A stretch of 64,000 nt of DNA, from assembly GCA_003415625.1 (NCBI GenBank), contig PYIU01000009.1, positions 868,001 to 932,000 of the forward strand, read 5' to 3'. The position numbers were made by a program, and so were the translations under genes. Positions 35,801 to 45,449 of this stretch are shown here, piece by piece; the stretch's first letter is position 1; the number at the start of each line of letters is the position of its first letter. A model generated the notes under the pieces. The model was not told the DNA's origin and did no database searches. It saw only the letters and a list, made by a program, of their open reading frames with translations. The stretch comes from Aquanectria penicillioides. Lineage: Eukaryota; Ascomycota; Sordariomycetes; Hypocreales; Nectriaceae.

Positions 35801-36558
35801 AGACCTACACTATCACCAAGTGCCCTGCAACTGTCACCAACTGCCCTGTTGGCAAGGTTACTACCGAGACTGTTGCTGTTTCCACAACCATCTGCCCCGT
35901 GACCGGCCAGAACGCCCAGCCAACCCAGCCTGCTGGCGGCAACGGAGGCGACAACGGTGCCACCACCAAGACCATCTACAGCACCAAGACCTACACCATC
36001 ACCAAGTGTCCCGCAACTGTCACCAACTGCCCTGTTGGCAAGGTCACTACCGAGACTTTCGCTGTCTCTACCACTGTCATTCCTGGCGGTCCCGTTGTCC
36101 CTGCTGTCCCCACCTACCCCCCTGGACAGCTCACCTCGACCCTGTACACCACCAAGACCTACACGGTCACCTCTTGCGCTCCTGGTGTCGCTGGCTGCAC
36201 CGTTGGCAGTGTTACCAGCACCGTCTATCCCACCGGCTACACCAGCGTGCCCAAGACCAACGGCCCCTTCGTTCCTACTCGGGGCTCTGGCTCTTCTTCT
36301 CCCAGTCAGACTGGCTTCCAGCAAGTTCCTTCCGCCAGCTCTGGCTCTGGATCTGGATCTGGCTCTGGCTCCGGTTCCGGCTCTGGATCCGGCTCTGGAT
36401 CCTCTGGTGCTACCCAGACTGGCTCCGGCTCCGGTTCCGGCAAGGCCACTGGCACCACCACCTCTGGCGTTCCCGTCGTCACTGGTGCTGCCGCTCGCAT
36501 CGGTGGTGGCCTTGAGATGGTCGCCGCCGCCGCCGGTCTCGTTGCTGTCCTTTTGTAA
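32896..36558 (+). CDS. Mucin-like GPI-anchored cell-wall protein with long tandem repeats
   Basis: A 1220-residue intronless protein. In order: a signal peptide (residues 1-17, ending VSA); an Asn/Gly/His stretch (21-38, HNGN repeats); an eight-cysteine domain (Cys 44, 49, 59, 64, 72, 86, 100, 102; motif CNPDRCYNYM); and a Thr/Ser/Pro region from about 107 with acidic Cys islands (DEDCDDE, SEDCDDDE). A tandem repeat of about 200-800 is built from GSETTP, AGTTTP and, later, NGSTT units. Four modules of the form TKTYT(V/I)T-x-C-x5-C-x-VG-x-VT lie at about 915-1115. A Gly-Ser stretch (about 1145-1180) and a hydrophobic GPI-type C terminus (AAAAGLVAVLL) follow. Heavy O-glycosylation is expected. 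The plan is that of fungal surface adhesins and wall mucins involved in adhesion and hydrophobicity. The N-terminal cysteine spacing does not match CFEM well, so I do not call it one. Confidence 0.88.
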   Translation: MKSVLILSTLAFGLVSAGGRGNGNGNHNGNHNGNHNGGGNAPTCNPDRCYNYMVGDGDCDIAFCKEFLESECEEDDDVRRDIRRKCSGGLGPVARVSSACSCIVSATQTTTSQITTSILATTTSISTPTTTPADDEDCDDEDTPTPTPVASTSSGAVTTPADANTTPAGATTTPADAGSNTSSTSEDCDDDETPTSTPVPTTPAAGTTTTAAETTPGSETTPGAETTPTAGTTTPGSETTPGAETTPTAGTTTPGSETTPAAGTTTTGAETTPGSETTPGAETTPTAGTTTPGSETTPGSETTPGVETTPTAGTTTPGSETTPTAGTTTPGSETTPGSETTPAGTTTPGSETTPAGTTTPGSETTPGSETTPAGTTTPGSETTPAGTTTPGSETTPAGTTTPGSETTPAGTTTPGSETTPGSETTPAGTTTPGSETTPAGTTTPGSETTPAGTTTPGSETTPGSETTPAGTTTPGSETTPAGTTTPGSETTPAGTTTPGSETTPAGTTTPGSETTPAGTTTPGSETTPAGTTTPGSETTPAGTTTPGSETTPAGTTTPGSETTPAGTTTPGSETTPAGTTTPAGTTTPAGTTTPAGTSTPGSETTPTGSSSTSGAETTPTASTTTPGSETTPAGTTTPAGTTTPNGSTTGSETTPAGTTTPAGTTTPNGSTTGSETTPAGTTTPAGTTTPNGSTTTGSETTPAGTTTGSQTTPNGSTTTGSETTPAGTTTPNGSTTTGSETTPAGTTTGSQTTPNGSTTTGSETSPNGSTSTGSQTTPNGTGSTTVASSTGASTTGSQTTPNGSTTTGSETTPNGTGSTTVASTTGVSSSASSSVPGSTSESTTATGSASTTTAVSQSTISSSVSSTSSGLPSMSSSTATGASTSNSGSGVAPSTTNGSGSGSGSTTTTAGPDMTTSTFFTTQTYTVTSCAPTVTNCPVGKVTTETVAVYTTVCPVGQEFTTSTVYSTKTYTITKCPATVTNCPVGKVTTETVAVSTTICPVTGQNAQPTQPAGGNGGDNGATTKTIYSTKTYTITKCPATVTNCPVGKVTTETFAVSTTVIPGGPVVPAVPTYPPGQLTSTLYTTKTYTVTSCAPGVAGCTVGSVTSTVYPTGYTSVPKTNGPFVPTRGSGSSSPSQTGFQQVPSASSGSGSGSGSGSGSGSGSGSGSSGATQTGSGSGSGKATGTTTSGVPVVTGAAARIGGGLEMVAAAAGLVAVLL
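33520..34710 (+). repeat. Coding tandem repeat, 36-bp and 18-bp units (GSETTP / AGTTTP)
   Basis: Units of about 18 bp encode GSETTP, AGTTTP or TAGTTTP. They combine into a dominant 36-bp unit encoding PGSETTPAGTTT, present more than a dozen times nearly without change, with double GSETTPGSETTP units interspersed. Third codon positions vary freely between C and T while the amino acids hardly change. All units are multiples of three, so gain or loss of units keeps the frame. Confidence 0.95.
34775..35370 (+). repeat. Second coding repeat family (NGSTTTGSETTP / TGSQTTPNGS)
   Basis: Downstream of the main array the unit changes. Three near-identical 69-72 bp blocks encode GSETTPAGTTTPAGTTTPNG plus STT. 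They are followed by blocks alternating TGSETTP, TGSQTTPNGS and NGTGSTTVAS. All units are in frame. The blocks share stretches of DNA with each other, which points to recent duplication within the gene. Confidence 0.9.
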
Positions 36559-37919
36559 ATGCAATCTGGATTTTCCTTGGATGTTAGATTTTACAAGATA
36601 TAATATGCTTCTATTATGTATATAGTATGAACTAGATGACTTTGGCTTCAGCCAATTTGGGGAATGGTTATGATTTTGGAGATAATCGGTCTTATTTTTT
36701 TTTTGTTAAACCATCTGTGATCCAACATTCGTGACAATGGTGCATGTATTCTTCTCGTAACTCTGTTGTAAACATCATCCTCTCGTTGCTGGTTCTCTCC
36801 GACCCTGTGAGCCTACCCCGTGAATACTCTGTGATGTGGCTGTAGACTTTTTGCTCCCGGCACTCATATCGTCGCACTATTCTAGTGCATGCCGTTTGAT
36901 CAAGTGGAGACTAGCTACGGTACTTGAAGGAGGCGATTCAATCGGGAAGTTAAATTCCTGGACGTTGAAAAAGCTTCCTTGCAGCGACGCCACTGCCGCC
37001 ATTGAAACGAGAGTAGTGTTAGATGATGTCTCTCTCGATGCAGCAAGAGTTGGAGATGCGGCTGCTCAGCCCAAATATCACATCAAGGGGATACGACATG
37101 GAGACGTAGAAACTACATCACATTGAGGTCTGTGAGAAACAAGCTGTTCTTGCTGTAAGGGACTGCTTGGCTTGGCTTGAGCAGGTTTGCAAATCTGGAC
37201 GGAGTGCTTCCAGTGATCCGGAAGACCCGAGACTCATTAGGCTAGTTTGCTTCGTGTTGCTGAGCTTTAGATAGAAGACGTAGCGTCCGACTCACCTTTT
37301 CGACACTCTCTTGTGCATCTCGACGAGGGAAAAGGGCTGAAGCGGGCCCATGAGGTTTTAGAAGCCCACTACCTAGTGCAAAAAGGCCAATGTTGGTTAG
37401 CGTTTCCATTTTGGGACGACGACAAGGCTGTCTTGGGGCAGTGAAATGGAAATAGTTTTGTTTCACGTTTGAGTGGATACGCATTTGTCTTTCAAAGCGG
37501 CCAGTGAGAGCGGTTCAGACCAAGTGCGTGCTGTGAATGAGAGGCAAGCAACAGCCACTTGATCTCTATGAATGGCATTACCAGATCGGATTGACTACGA
37601 GTTGGCGATGCGGATCAGGGAGGCGAAAAGGCCGAGGACCTGAAAGGAAATGCAAGGGTTACAGGGGATGGCCGAAGAACTATTGGGTGTTTTGCGGGGA
37701 GGAAGCGGGCGCTGACCCCTCCTCACCTTGGATACAGCCTTGTTTGGCCACGGTAATATCCGTCCTTGCGCAGCCTTAGGTATTGTTGACGGGATTCTCC
37801 AGGGAGGGGGAGTAAGGCATTTGGTAGGAGGGAATAGCGAAAGAGAGAGAGAGGGCTCCTCTGTTTGGCCCCCATGTTGACAATGGCGGCCAGTCACAGG
37901 GAGGAAGATTAGCGCTAAA

Positions 37920-37934
37920 GGGGGGGGGGGGGGG
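37920..37934. repeat. G15 homopolymer
   Basis: An uninterrupted run of 15 G bases, preceded by AAA and followed by CGAGGGGCG. It is a candidate for length variation and for sequencing error. Confidence 0.95.
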
Positions 37935-37993
37935 CGAGGGGCGAATATGAGTGGATGTGTGATAAGGGACATTCACTCGACAATTCGCCAGAG

Positions 37994-38034
37994 TCGGTGA
38001 TGGTGATGGTGATGGTGATGATGGTGGCATGGTG
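37994..38034. repeat. (GATGGT)n tract
   Basis: Four to five GATGGT units followed by related GATGATGGTGGCATGGTGGATG sequence. A simple repeat, not within a supported gene. Confidence 0.85.
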
Positions 38035-38221
38035 GATGGCATGGCGGAGTGTAGTGGTGCTTGCTGGTGGGGGTGGGCCCAGGGAGCAACGAAAACGCCT
38101 GTTGGATGCCTTGTGTGGCGCAATGCTTTCCTCGAGGCTCCGAGGGGCGCTACGGAGGCACCCAAACCAGCCACATAGCCACATAGCCACACAACCCGCC
38201 ATGGTGTGGGAGGGGAAGAAT

Positions 38222-38272
38222 GGGAGAGGAGGGGAGAGGAGAGGAGAGGAGAGGAGAGAAGAAAGGGAGGGG
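38222..38272. repeat. (GGAGA)n purine tract
   Basis: About 50 bases made almost only of G and A on the plus strand, with eight or so GGAGA-type units. Polypurine tracts like this can adopt triplex forms; here it is simply recorded as low complexity. Confidence 0.9.
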
Positions 38273-39430
38273 TTGCAAGGCTTGTGAATGCGTGTGTCTG
38301 TGTCTATGGTGGTGGGCGGAGTCAGAATGACCTGCACCTGCGCCTCTGTTTTTTTTTAATGTTCGTGCAACTTGGGCGTTTTGGTGCCCCGCCGACCCCT
38401 GTGGCTCTCGCGTCCGATCGATTGCCGCTGTTGGTGGGAAGCTCTAAGGCCATCGGTGACGATGATGGTGTCGACGCCAACGTGACCATGTTGTGTTCCA
38501 TTTTCCATGTTATTTTCGGACGGCATGACGGTGGTGGTGGTTGTGGTGTTCCGATGGCTTTGGCTGGGCTCTTGGGGGAGGGTCTACGGAGTAGACGTTG
38601 AAGAGGCTCGTGGCTGGATGCTTTTCCCTCCCTTTAGACGTTTGGCGCATTGCTAGGCTACCAAGAGCTTGGCCAAGAGCTGGGGATCTCTGCAGTTGTG
38701 GCGGTTGCTCAACTGCACCTGCACCTGCAGCTGGAGAGCTGCGAGTTAATGTGGGAGCTGCTGTATGGAGGAGCTATGGCCGACCGAGGTTCAACCAACC
38801 GCTGAGAACTGCTGGGTAGGTTTGTCACATCAATCTGCACCCGTCGTCTGTGGCATGGCAGCCATGAGGACGTGCGAGGGCCGCCAAGAAGGGCCAAGGC
38901 CAATGCGCGGGATTATTGGGACCGACGTAGGCCTCGTTCCCGCGCGAGACAAAACCCGGCCGCCATCTTGACCACGGCCATATCTCCGGAAAGCACGGCA
39001 ATGATTGCACTGTTTGGTCGGATTTCGGTAAATGGGAAAGCCAGACACAAGTGACTTTTGGTGTGGCGAATATCTTGTTAGGCAAACCACGGAGGGCAGG
39101 CCTCCAGTGAGATCGCTGGGGCGCAGCAACTGGTTTCGTGCGAACTAGGCGGGCGGACAACCCCATCTGCGACTAAACTGCTACTTTTCCGATGTGCTGA
39201 ATGCGGTCATTCAAGTAGCGACAACCAGACAAAACAAGACACGACATGAAGGGACGGATACGAAGTGAGAAAGGAAACTAGATTGGCGTCATTAAAGCGA
39301 AATGGGGGCCATGAGGATTGCAGGTGATTGTGTCATTAATACAGATTCACTTTATCCGTATCTTCTTCCTTTTTCGTCACTCGGCGGGGCCGACTTTGAC
39401 GGGGCCTTGGGGTAACCGTGCTACGTAGGT

Positions 39431-39465
39431 ACATTCCTTAGGTGCCTACCTAGGTAGGTACGTAC
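39431..39465. repeat. CCTACCTAGGTAGG palindromic motif cluster
   Basis: The sequence contains the perfect palindrome CCTACCTAGGTAGG flanked by further TAGGT and TACGTA pieces. Clusters of ACCTAGGTAGGT are widely scattered in intergenic DNA of Sordariomycetes, which supports the class-level placement. Function is unknown. Confidence 0.7.
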
Positions 39466-40320
39466 TGTAGACTCGGCGCTTGTGGTCGGCCATTGGGTTA
39501 TGGCGGGTGTGATGGCCAACCACCAAGGGGCCTGGCAGGCGGGTGTTCTTCGTGACCAGCGTGGGCAGGGCCAATGAGGGCGGCAAATTATCCGCGGTGG
39601 CTCGTCCTGTGGGGGTTGAGCGAGGGCCGCATGGGACGGGGGATTGATGGACAGCTCCCGCTGTGTGTGCTGCTCCCTCTGGGGCCCTTGCTTCGGGCCT
39701 AAGTCGCGGTTTCACGGAGTACAGGGAGTTGGTGAGGTTTGGTGGAGGGTTCGGGGGGGATGGTGCATAATGAAAGATGACGCTTGGCATGGCGAAGGAG
39801 AGCGAAGGAGGGAGGAGAGAGGGTGGGGTACGGTCGACGACCCGACACGCCCTGCTGCTCCCGTGCCGTTGGGAGGTCTCCCACTGGCATGTCGTGTTGA
39901 CCCAGGTTTGGGCCTGGTTCGGGTACAGGTCTCGCTAACTTGGGTGCACCCAGAACGTTGGCAGTGCACACAGGGGGGACTGTACCTACGGGACAGAGCC
40001 TGGTTCCCTAAAGCTTGTACCTCCGCAGGTAAGCAGCGTACGAGGCTTGTGTGTGCTGTAATGTATGTTGGCGGATGGATGTGGATGGGTGGGCTGGCAT
40101 TGTCCTTGTCCGTCCTTGCACGCCCGTCTCACCTCCCTTCCCCCCCGTCGCTGCTGGGTCTCGGTCCTGTCCACTCGTCCACTCGTACACTCGATCGCTC
40201 CTCTCTCACCACTCTGCCTTCCACCACGGCGTTTTCACTGCCTCCATGCGACCACATGGTCCGCGGCCATCTTGCCTGATGCACTTTTCCCATCCTGCCA
40301 AAATAGGCGCTAGCCTTCCT

Positions 40321-40361
40321 CCCGCCTGTGTCCCGCCTGTGTCCCGCCTGTGTCCCACCTG
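40321..40361. repeat. 11-bp tandem repeat (CCCGCCTGTGT x 3.7)
   Basis: Three perfect copies of CCCGCCTGTGT and a partial fourth with one change (CCCACCTG). It lies about 275 bases upstream of the ankyrin-protein ATG, so it could sit in its promoter. Confidence 0.9.
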
Positions 40362-40636
40362 CCTCTAGCTGCTCTCCCGCCCCAGCTTTCCTGTCGCTTT
40401 ATAAACCTGCCGCGCCCCGTCGCCCGCTCCCATTCGTGATGGCGCTTGTTCCCGCTACTGAACGTCATCGAGGGGCTGTCCCTTGTTGATCCAAGCAATC
40501 GAATCTTCGACCCATATCAATCTTGAATCTCGCAGACCTTTTTGTCTCGCTTCTGACTACTTTTCTTCATCCTCCTTCTCCTTCTCTTGCCACACCACCA
40601 CCACCACTGATCACTCAATCTCCCTCCGCCGTCATC

Positions 40637-42877
40637 ATGAGCGACCCTGGCGCTCCCTCGCCCGCCGGGTCAAACACGACCAACACCGGTCGCCCGCCGC
40701 TGTGGAATAATTCATCCCAGCGCAAGGTCTCGCGACTCTATCTCTACACCACCCTGCCACTTCAGAAAATTATTGAAGTCGTCCACGTCAAGTCTCCCGA
40801 ATCTGCTCCTGGGTCAGTGCAGCCTGATGTCATTCGCTCCACCTGCCTCCATCATTAGCTCCCTCCCACCAGCTCCCTCCCACCTTCGCCTGACTGACGC
40901 CATTGCAGAAAGGAATCCGCCAACAAGAAGCTCAATGCCCTTCTCGACAAGGAGCCTCGATGGCTTCACCCTCGAAGCGAAAGCGACATGGGCCGCCGAC
41001 TCAGCGAGCTCGCCCATTCGCCCACCCGTTCCTCAAGTCGCGGCTCTACATCTCCCAGACCCCACGCCTCCTCCGATCCAACGCCACTCCTCCACCCGGA
41101 ACCGACCCCTTCGATGAAGAGAGAATCCGGCACTAGCCCGATTACTCTGGAAGTTCCTCCTTTCCACCAATTCCCTCCTCCTACCATTTATACCCCGGCT
41201 TCCAACCAGAGGCAGCATCGCCGATCCGTCGACCAAGATGCGTCCAGCCCATTGGGCAAGTTCCTCCGCCAGACGACATTCATGTCTTCCTCAACCCAAG
41301 GAACCACCGGATCCCTCCAGCGCGTCCTTGCCGATTTCTCTGAGCCATACATTCGGACCGTCAGACGTCTTGTCAAGAGATACACTGCCCCAATCAACCA
41401 CCGCGCCGATAGCCTCTCGCCCATTTCAGACATGGCCGGCCCTCACACCTCCTGGCTAAACGACGACGATGCGCCCCCAACCCTGCCCAATAGACCCTAC
41501 TTCTTGCCCGGTGACTTTCTCATTCTCGACTGGTTGTGCCAGCAACAGCCGCCTTGTTTCCTGGAGGCTGAGCAGCACTCCAAGAGGTCATGTCTCTGCT
41601 TCGCTCAAAGGGACATTGTCAACTCCAAATTTGTCACTGCCCGTGGCCCAACCCTCGATGCCCAGCACCTTCTAGAAGCCGGTATTGATGGCGTTGACCT
41701 GGCTGTTGTTGATGACTTCAACAACACCGTCCTTCATTTCCTTGCCGCCCGTGGCGCCTATGACCGGCTTGTTCAGGCTCTCCTTACCAACAGGTGCGGT
41801 CCTATCCTCAACAACCGCAACACAGGTGGCCAAACCTTTCTCCATGTCCTCAACCGCTCTTGTTTCTCCGATTCCGCTTTGCTATCCCGGCTCCTCGCCC
41901 TCTTGACACAACAAGGTTTCGACATTTACGCTCGCGATCATTACGGCCGAACCTTTTTCCACCTCCTGCTTGCAGACGATGTTCCTCCATATACGTTCTC
42001 CCAGGTTGCTACCAATTTCCCTGATCTCGCTGCCCACATGAAGCGTGACGCCTTCAATGTGACGCCTTTGCCCCAACCCGAGCCCACCATGCTCAAGTCC
42101 CGCGTCTATACACAGCGTATGGACCTCGACCCACCACCATCCGAGTCTCGCTTCGACTTTGCCCCGGAGAGCTACAAAACCGCCGAAGTCACCAAGGAGG
42201 CCCAGCTCCTAGCGTTTGCCCGTGTCGCCCACGACGATCCCGCCCGCGAAGATGAGGAGGGCCGCAACGGCCTGCACTGTCTCGCCGCCGCTACTCTCAA
42301 TGCCTCCACCGTGTCTAGGAAGCATGGATTGGAAACTGCTGTCGTGGAACCAGACCAGAAACGGAAGAAGGGTCAAGAGGCACGAAATCTAGACTCCTCC
42401 AAGGAGCGCCTGACGTTCCGCCTTGAGGTCCTTGACGGCCTTCTCCAGGCCGGCGTCGACCCTAACCACTACGATAACAACGGCAACACCCCTCTCATGG
42501 CATTTGCTGCTCTCCTCCCTGAGGACGATGACTACAAGGAGCCCCCTCGAATCCTCGCCAGGCTTATCGAGGCAGGTGCCGACGTCAACGCCCGCAACCG
42601 CGCCGGCGAGACTGCCCTTCACATCGCTGTTCGATGTGGGCGCAAGTTGGCGGTGCGGACGCTGGTGCAGCAAGGTGCGATTGTCCACGCGCGTGACGCC
42701 GCTGGCCGAAGCCTCTTGGAGGTGACGGACGTCAAAATGCGGGGCGCGCCCGGCGACAACCCCAAAGAGTACGCACACTACGAGGCCTGTCGCGCGTGGT
42801 TGAGTGGAAAGGGAATGGCAGTACAGGAGCCGACCGTTTTACAGGAGTGGGGGCCAGTGGCAAGAATTAGCGGATGA
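40637..42877 (+). CDS. Ankyrin repeat protein, fungal, function unknown
   Basis: Two exons, 40637-40812 and 40909-42877, with a 96-nt intron (donor GTCAGT, acceptor TTGCAG) in phase 2, give 714 residues. The N-terminal 85 residues (MSDPGAPSPAG to WLHPRSESDMG) include LYLYTTLPLQKIIEVVHVK. A Ser/Pro-rich low-complexity region follows (about 90-250), rich in SP and TP sites. Ankyrin units occur at about 300-400 (DDFNNTVLHFLAARG, GGQTFLHVL, YGRTFFHLL) and about 480-700 (LLQAGVDPNHYDNNGNTPL, LIEAGADVNARNRAGETALH). There is no signal peptide or membrane segment, so it is probably intracellular. Ankyrin repeats mediate protein binding; no catalytic domain is seen. It is intact, in contrast to the ankyrin-bearing relic at 13.7-18.5 kb, and is not an obvious paralogue of it because no NACHT domain is present. 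Confidence 0.88.
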
Positions 42878-44354
42878 GGCATCTACGGGCGTATGATGAT
42901 GATCATGATGATTGATGGGTTCAATTTACTTCTGGCGCATTGGACTTTGGGGCACACAAAAGCGACTTGGTTTCAACTCTTTGTTTTTGAGTGGGATAGA
43001 GGGGCGTTAGGTGACGGGCTCGGGACACCCCGGAAGTTCACGTAATAACTGAACATGTCTCTTTTTCGATAGACGAGCTTGAAATTCTCCATTGACTGCA
43101 TTTTTATATTTTCATCATTTCCATGCTTGATTGGGCCGATGGTCCTCGTATCGACGTGGCATTGGCCATGTGCAGCACTGCCACAATCAGCACTTCCTAG
43201 CAAGGCTAGGTAACTGACTTACATAGATTGCCAGGATAAAGCGGGCCTTGATCATCACCCCCCATGCAAGGCGCGCTTGTCTGGCCGCCAGAAGCACTGT
43301 TCATGTCTCTCTCTCCTCTCTACTTCCTCGTGCGGGTGGCAGACAGCCTGCATGACCCGCCACGATGAACCCAATCAGAGACATACATTGGGAAAACTGG
43401 GCCATGTTGTATTCCATTGCTGGTAACCATTTAAGCTCCTTCTCTCATTCCGGAAATCATATAGCCCTAGCTGAAGCTTAAAATACCACCCTTGCGGGAG
43501 GCTGATCCGCGGAACCGGGTGGTGCGGTGTACTAGAATGTGGGGCCCAGAAGGATGAGGAGGATGGGCTGCGCCCTATCATCTTACACGATTGCAGTGAG
43601 ACAGTAAGCTTCTTTTTATACAGGTAGCAAGGGGGGCAGCATGTGAAAGTGTGGTGCAAGCTGGGCGCATTCCTGAGGTGAGTCTGGAGGTGCCGTGGGT
43701 TAGGGGAGCTGAAAATAGACTTTGGGAGGGGACTAGGGGGTTGAAATGCCTGGAGAGGGGATGGCGAGGGGGAGCTGAGGTGTGACAGAGGTTGTAACGG
43801 GGAGCCTAAAGGAGAGTGAACAGATGGTGAGGTTGGACAAACAAGTTGAGCCTTCCTATTGCTTCAATGGGACGGGGTGAGGCCAACAGGGGCTGGAATT
43901 CCTGCAGGTCCTCTCATTCCCGTAGGCACTCTCATTACCGTTTGAGTGGATGGCTCGTTTTCAACCTTTTAGAGGTAACGAAAGTGCGACAATCATGCGT
44001 AGCAAGGACCAAATCTCAAGATAAGGCAGTGAGAGTTGGGCATGTATCGTGATGCCCAAAGCAACCTCATCACATCGTTCACTATGTCCTTCATTGCTAT
44101 GTTTCCAATTCTACCAACCCCCATCACATCAGAGAGAAATTGATGTTGGGGATTATTTCTCTTCGCATTTCAGGGCATTGTGGCTATCACATGTGCCTCA
44201 AACACCCACCACCCCCGCCTACTGAAAGCCGACGGCTCATGGCGGCCTAAGCTTGATGCTCTTTATTTCTTCCCCGCCCACGCATTGCTGCCGCGTTTTA
44301 TTGGCTTTTCTTCTCTTCTTTTGCCACGATGCGCAGGTTACATAAGTATTTAGC
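42878..44354. other. Intergenic between convergent ankyrin and dehydrogenase genes
   Basis: The two flanking genes point towards each other, so this 1.5 kb holds both 3' ends. No coding or RNA gene is evident. GATGATGATCATGATGATTG near 42893-42913 is a short near-palindromic GAT repeat just after the ankyrin stop. Confidence 0.45.
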
Positions 44355-45449
44355 CTAGTACTCGAATTTCTGTCCCACGAGTTCCTCGCTCAGCTTCCAC
44401 AGCATGTCCGCCTCGATGGGACTCGTGGCCCACGGTTTCACCGTGTCGACGTAGGGATCCCCCACGCGGCATTTTATCAAATAGGATCCGCTCTGGTCTG
44501 CTATGCTAGGATCAAACGCGGCAAACGCGTGGGTGGCGGTGCCGACGTCGCTGGGGACAATGTCAAAGTGGCCCCAGCCTTCCTTGTTGCCTTGGAGTCG
44601 ATCTGTCTTTTCTATTGCTTTCGTCAGACGAGTGAAGCTTGGCATCTATTGAGGCGTTTACTCACGAAGAAGTTTGAAGCCGTCGTCGGCGTCCCAGCTG
44701 AGGTGGCTGCCGAGGTTGGTGCCCATGATGACGCCCGGGTGCAAACTGTAGGCAAGGAGGCCCCGCTTACCGAGTTTCTCGGCCAGGGATAGAGCAAAGA
44801 GCATATTGGCGGTTTTGGCTTGGCCGTATGAAACCCATTTCTGGTACGTTTCGCCATTCTGTGCGGGTTAGCACATGTGAAAGTAAGCATTGGGACAACG
44901 TTGGATTCGCACACTGAAATGAGGATCGGCCCAGCGGATGGGGCTAAGACGGTGTCCGTCGCTGGACACGTTGACAACACGAGGGGAATCGGCGGCAAGA
45001 ATCTTGTCCATTATGAGATTGGTCAGGAGGAAATGGCCAATGTGGCTTGCAGCGAACTGCGTCTCGAAGCCATCAGGTGTGAGTGCAAACTCGACGCCCA
45101 TGACGCCGGCATTGTTGACAACGACATCGATCTTGGGCACGTTGGCCCAAGAGTTGACCTCCTCGGCGCTCTTGCGCACCGAATCTAGCGAGCACAAGTC
45201 AACAACGAGGTTTCGGGTGTTGGTACCAGGGTGCGCGGCGACGATTGCGTCGGCGGTTTGCTGCAGCTTTGCTGGGTTGCGACCGGCGAGGATGAGGAGG
45301 CTGGGGGACGCGGCGGCGATGGCCTCGACAAAGACGTGTCCAAGGCTGTTGGGAGTGACACCGGTAGTGAGGATTGTTTTGCCCTTGATTATTTGAGCGT
45401 AGTCGGAGACAAGCTCGTGGATGGAGGTTTTGGCGTTGTATTTAGACAT
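44355..45449 (-). CDS. Short-chain dehydrogenase/reductase (retinol dehydrogenase-like)
   Basis: Three exons, 45449-44913, 44858-44666 and 44611-44355, with two 54-nt introns, give 328 residues. The Rossmann start is TTGVTPNSLG (residues 28-37), where the usual TGxxxGxG has only the first and last glycines. NNAGVM lies at 112-117, VNVSS at 159-163, and the catalytic YxxxK at Tyr190-Lys194 (YGQAK). LHPGV follows. This is the classical/extended SDR type close to retinol dehydrogenases and WWOX-like enzymes, which interconvert alcohols and ketones with NAD(P). The C-terminal exon (KPWATSPIEADMLWKLSEEL) is typical of that group. The ATG at 45449 (MSKYNAK) is preferred; an in-frame ATG four codons upstream (45461) would only add MFCI. 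Substrate cannot be told from sequence. Confidence 0.9.

Larger units (their letters stand above)
36559..40636. other. Intergenic, 4.1 kb rich in simple repeats
   Basis: No supportable gene. The stretch contains a 15-base G run, GATGGT and GGAGA tracts, a CCTACCTAGGTAGG palindrome and an 11-bp tandem repeat just upstream of the ankyrin gene, each listed separately. The final 100 bases before 40637 are strongly CT-rich with CCACCACCAC, a common form of fungal leader. Confidence 0.5.

Noticed and set aside
35392..36564. 390-codon antisense frame rich in Gly/Ala/Arg
   Set aside because: Antisense shadow of the cysteine modules and Gly-Ser stretch of the wall protein; no motif.
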